Assembly: GCA_013399695.1 (NCBI GenBank)
Contig: VXAU01000683.1
Coordinates: 325,969 to 389,968, forward strand
Length of the DNA stretch: 64,000 nucleotides
Direction: 5' to 3'
Source of the DNA: Formicarius rufipectus
Taxonomy: Eukaryota > Chordata > Aves > Passeriformes > Formicariidae
Part shown: positions 62,896-64,000 of the stretch, piece after piece
Layout of the letters: every line of letters starts with the position of its first letter
Numbering within the stretch: position 1 is the first letter of the stretch
The notes under the pieces: model-generated
Told to the model about the DNA's origin: nothing
The model's database searches: none
What the model saw: only the letters and a program-made list of their open reading frames with translations
Program-made: the position numbers and the translations under genes

Positions 62896-64000
62896 CAGGC
62901 TGTAGGGATATACCTGATTTAACACGCTGAAGGTAAGCTCCCTGCCCTTCTTTTGTGTATGCCACTCTCTCCAGAGATGCTGATCCGTGTCTTTGGCCCA
63001 ATCACCAACTTCTGACAGCAAACTTCTCTTTCTGCTACTTCATAAGTGCTCCAGTCATAAATATTTGCTTAGAGAACAGTGGTAGCAAACTGAACTTTTA
63101 AGTATACACATTAATACACTCTGTCAAAGAACTGAAGTGCTGTTCTTGCAATCCTAATTACTCCATCTTTCCCTTAATTGTTCTCACCCCTAACGCCTTC
63201 ACTCTCCAAAGTCTACAGATCACAGAGATATAGCAGTCAGTGACACAGTGAAGTTTAGCAAACAATATGCTAGCAAAAAATATTTTCTATTTCTCAGCCT
63301 GAAATGTTCTCAAATATCTTTTGATGTTCATGTGCTGTTTATAAAATCAAAAATGCCTCTATTGTGCTATTTTGCTTTCTTTAAATGAGAAATCTACACT
63401 TCTTAAAGCTCAGATGCCAAAAAAAAAATAATTTGTGTGTAAGAATTTCATCTTCCCCTTTCCTATGATTCTGGAAAGTCAAGTTCAGACTACCCTACAA
63501 ATAAAATAGCAAAAAAAGCACAGCTTTTGCGCCCAACTCACTTCACAAAATTTTAAGCCTCCACTCGTGTGTCATCAGCAGAAGAGATCACATATGGTGC
63601 TATACAAAATACAGCACCTAGAAGGCACAGTTAAAGCCCACACAAGGGCTCAGTCTCGAGGCTACATCACATGGACACTGCTGCTCCTCAGCTGCAGCCG
63701 TAGCTGGTGGCACTGGCTGACACTGTCAGGCCATCTCCAGAGCCATAGAAGAGCCCAGTCCATTCCTGCAACAGAGGGAAGAAACACTGATTCACAGGAA
63801 TTGCTACTCCTGCTGCAAATTCTGGTGAGAGTTTTCTGCGTGCTTCCCTGAGTTTTCTGACCTGGACACGTGCTGTTCTCGTTCAGATAGTAAGGCATTT
63901 TCTCCACTCCAAGCCTTGAAGGGTAAAGTTTGGCTACCCTTGACACTGGCAGAGCTCTTTAACATACTATTCATCAGGTACATCTGCAAATACAATTTGT
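62896..64000. other. Unique noncoding DNA, no gene recognised
   Basis: No gene or element is recognised to the end of the window. Short frames on both strands at 63567-63995 overlap each other and match nothing I know. Confidence 0.5.

Noticed and set aside
62546..63001. 151-codon minus-strand frame
   Set aside because: It is a shadow of the same GC-richer patch; no splice structure or family.
1..64000. CRISPR arrays, tRNA or rRNA genes, bacterial operons, phage modules
   Set aside because: No regularly spaced direct repeats, no cloverleaf with A and B boxes that I could find, and no prokaryotic gene density. The repeats identify the DNA as avian.

Overview
This window reads as nuclear DNA from a bird. 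The diagnostic signal is a set of CR1 LINE fragments that end in the avian 3' signature (ATTCTATG/ATTCTGTG octamers after a block close to 'CCTTCCAACCCAAACCATTC'), together with an approximately 1 kb solo LTR of the ERVL-like type that is common in songbirds and other Neoaves. The DNA is AT-rich. Open frames are short and turn over randomly, and there are no operons, ribosome binding sites or other prokaryotic signals. The family matches are from recall of the consensus elements; no database search was run.

No gene can be named here. The 64 kb behaves like a long intron or an intergenic stretch. The best coding signal is on the minus strand at 49421-50127, where two open segments with good splice sites (49421-49710 and 50044-50127) also have compatible reading phase. 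They may be neighbouring exons of an unrecognised gene, and they remain unproven. Weaker one-exon candidates at 37256 and 62681 (plus strand) appear only as findings.

Layout. 1-9759: unique AT-rich DNA with an (AAT)n tract, a small tandem duplication and an (AC)n tract. 9760-9904: CR1, minus. 9905-22635: unique sequence with an 18-bp-arm hairpin (11361-11416), a GATTTAAATC-rich block that may be an old repeat (12494-12570), and A/C-only tracts. 22636-25673: two CR1 fragments, minus. 25674-32066: unique sequence plus an A/C tract. 32067-32625: CR1 material on the minus strand in which a 3' end lies directly beside part of the ORF2 endonuclease-RT linker, so the RT core is missing. 35190-35332: CR1 3' end, plus. 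35685-35960: a unique block with repeated ACTGATTAA sites, the best guess at a conserved regulatory element. 46156-46558: CR1, plus, the longest 3' fragment. 48674-48702: a G-quadruplex-type G run. 51401-51627: A/C tract facing a G/T tract, which could fold back. 52101-53092: solo LTR, minus, with an imperfect 5-bp target duplication. 53093-64000: unique sequence with more A/C tracts and a GC-richer patch near 62300-62850.

Most homopolymer-like tracts are A/C on the plus strand (ten, against three that are T/G). If the region is an intron, that skew together with the candidate exons would fit transcription of the minus strand, but this is inference only.
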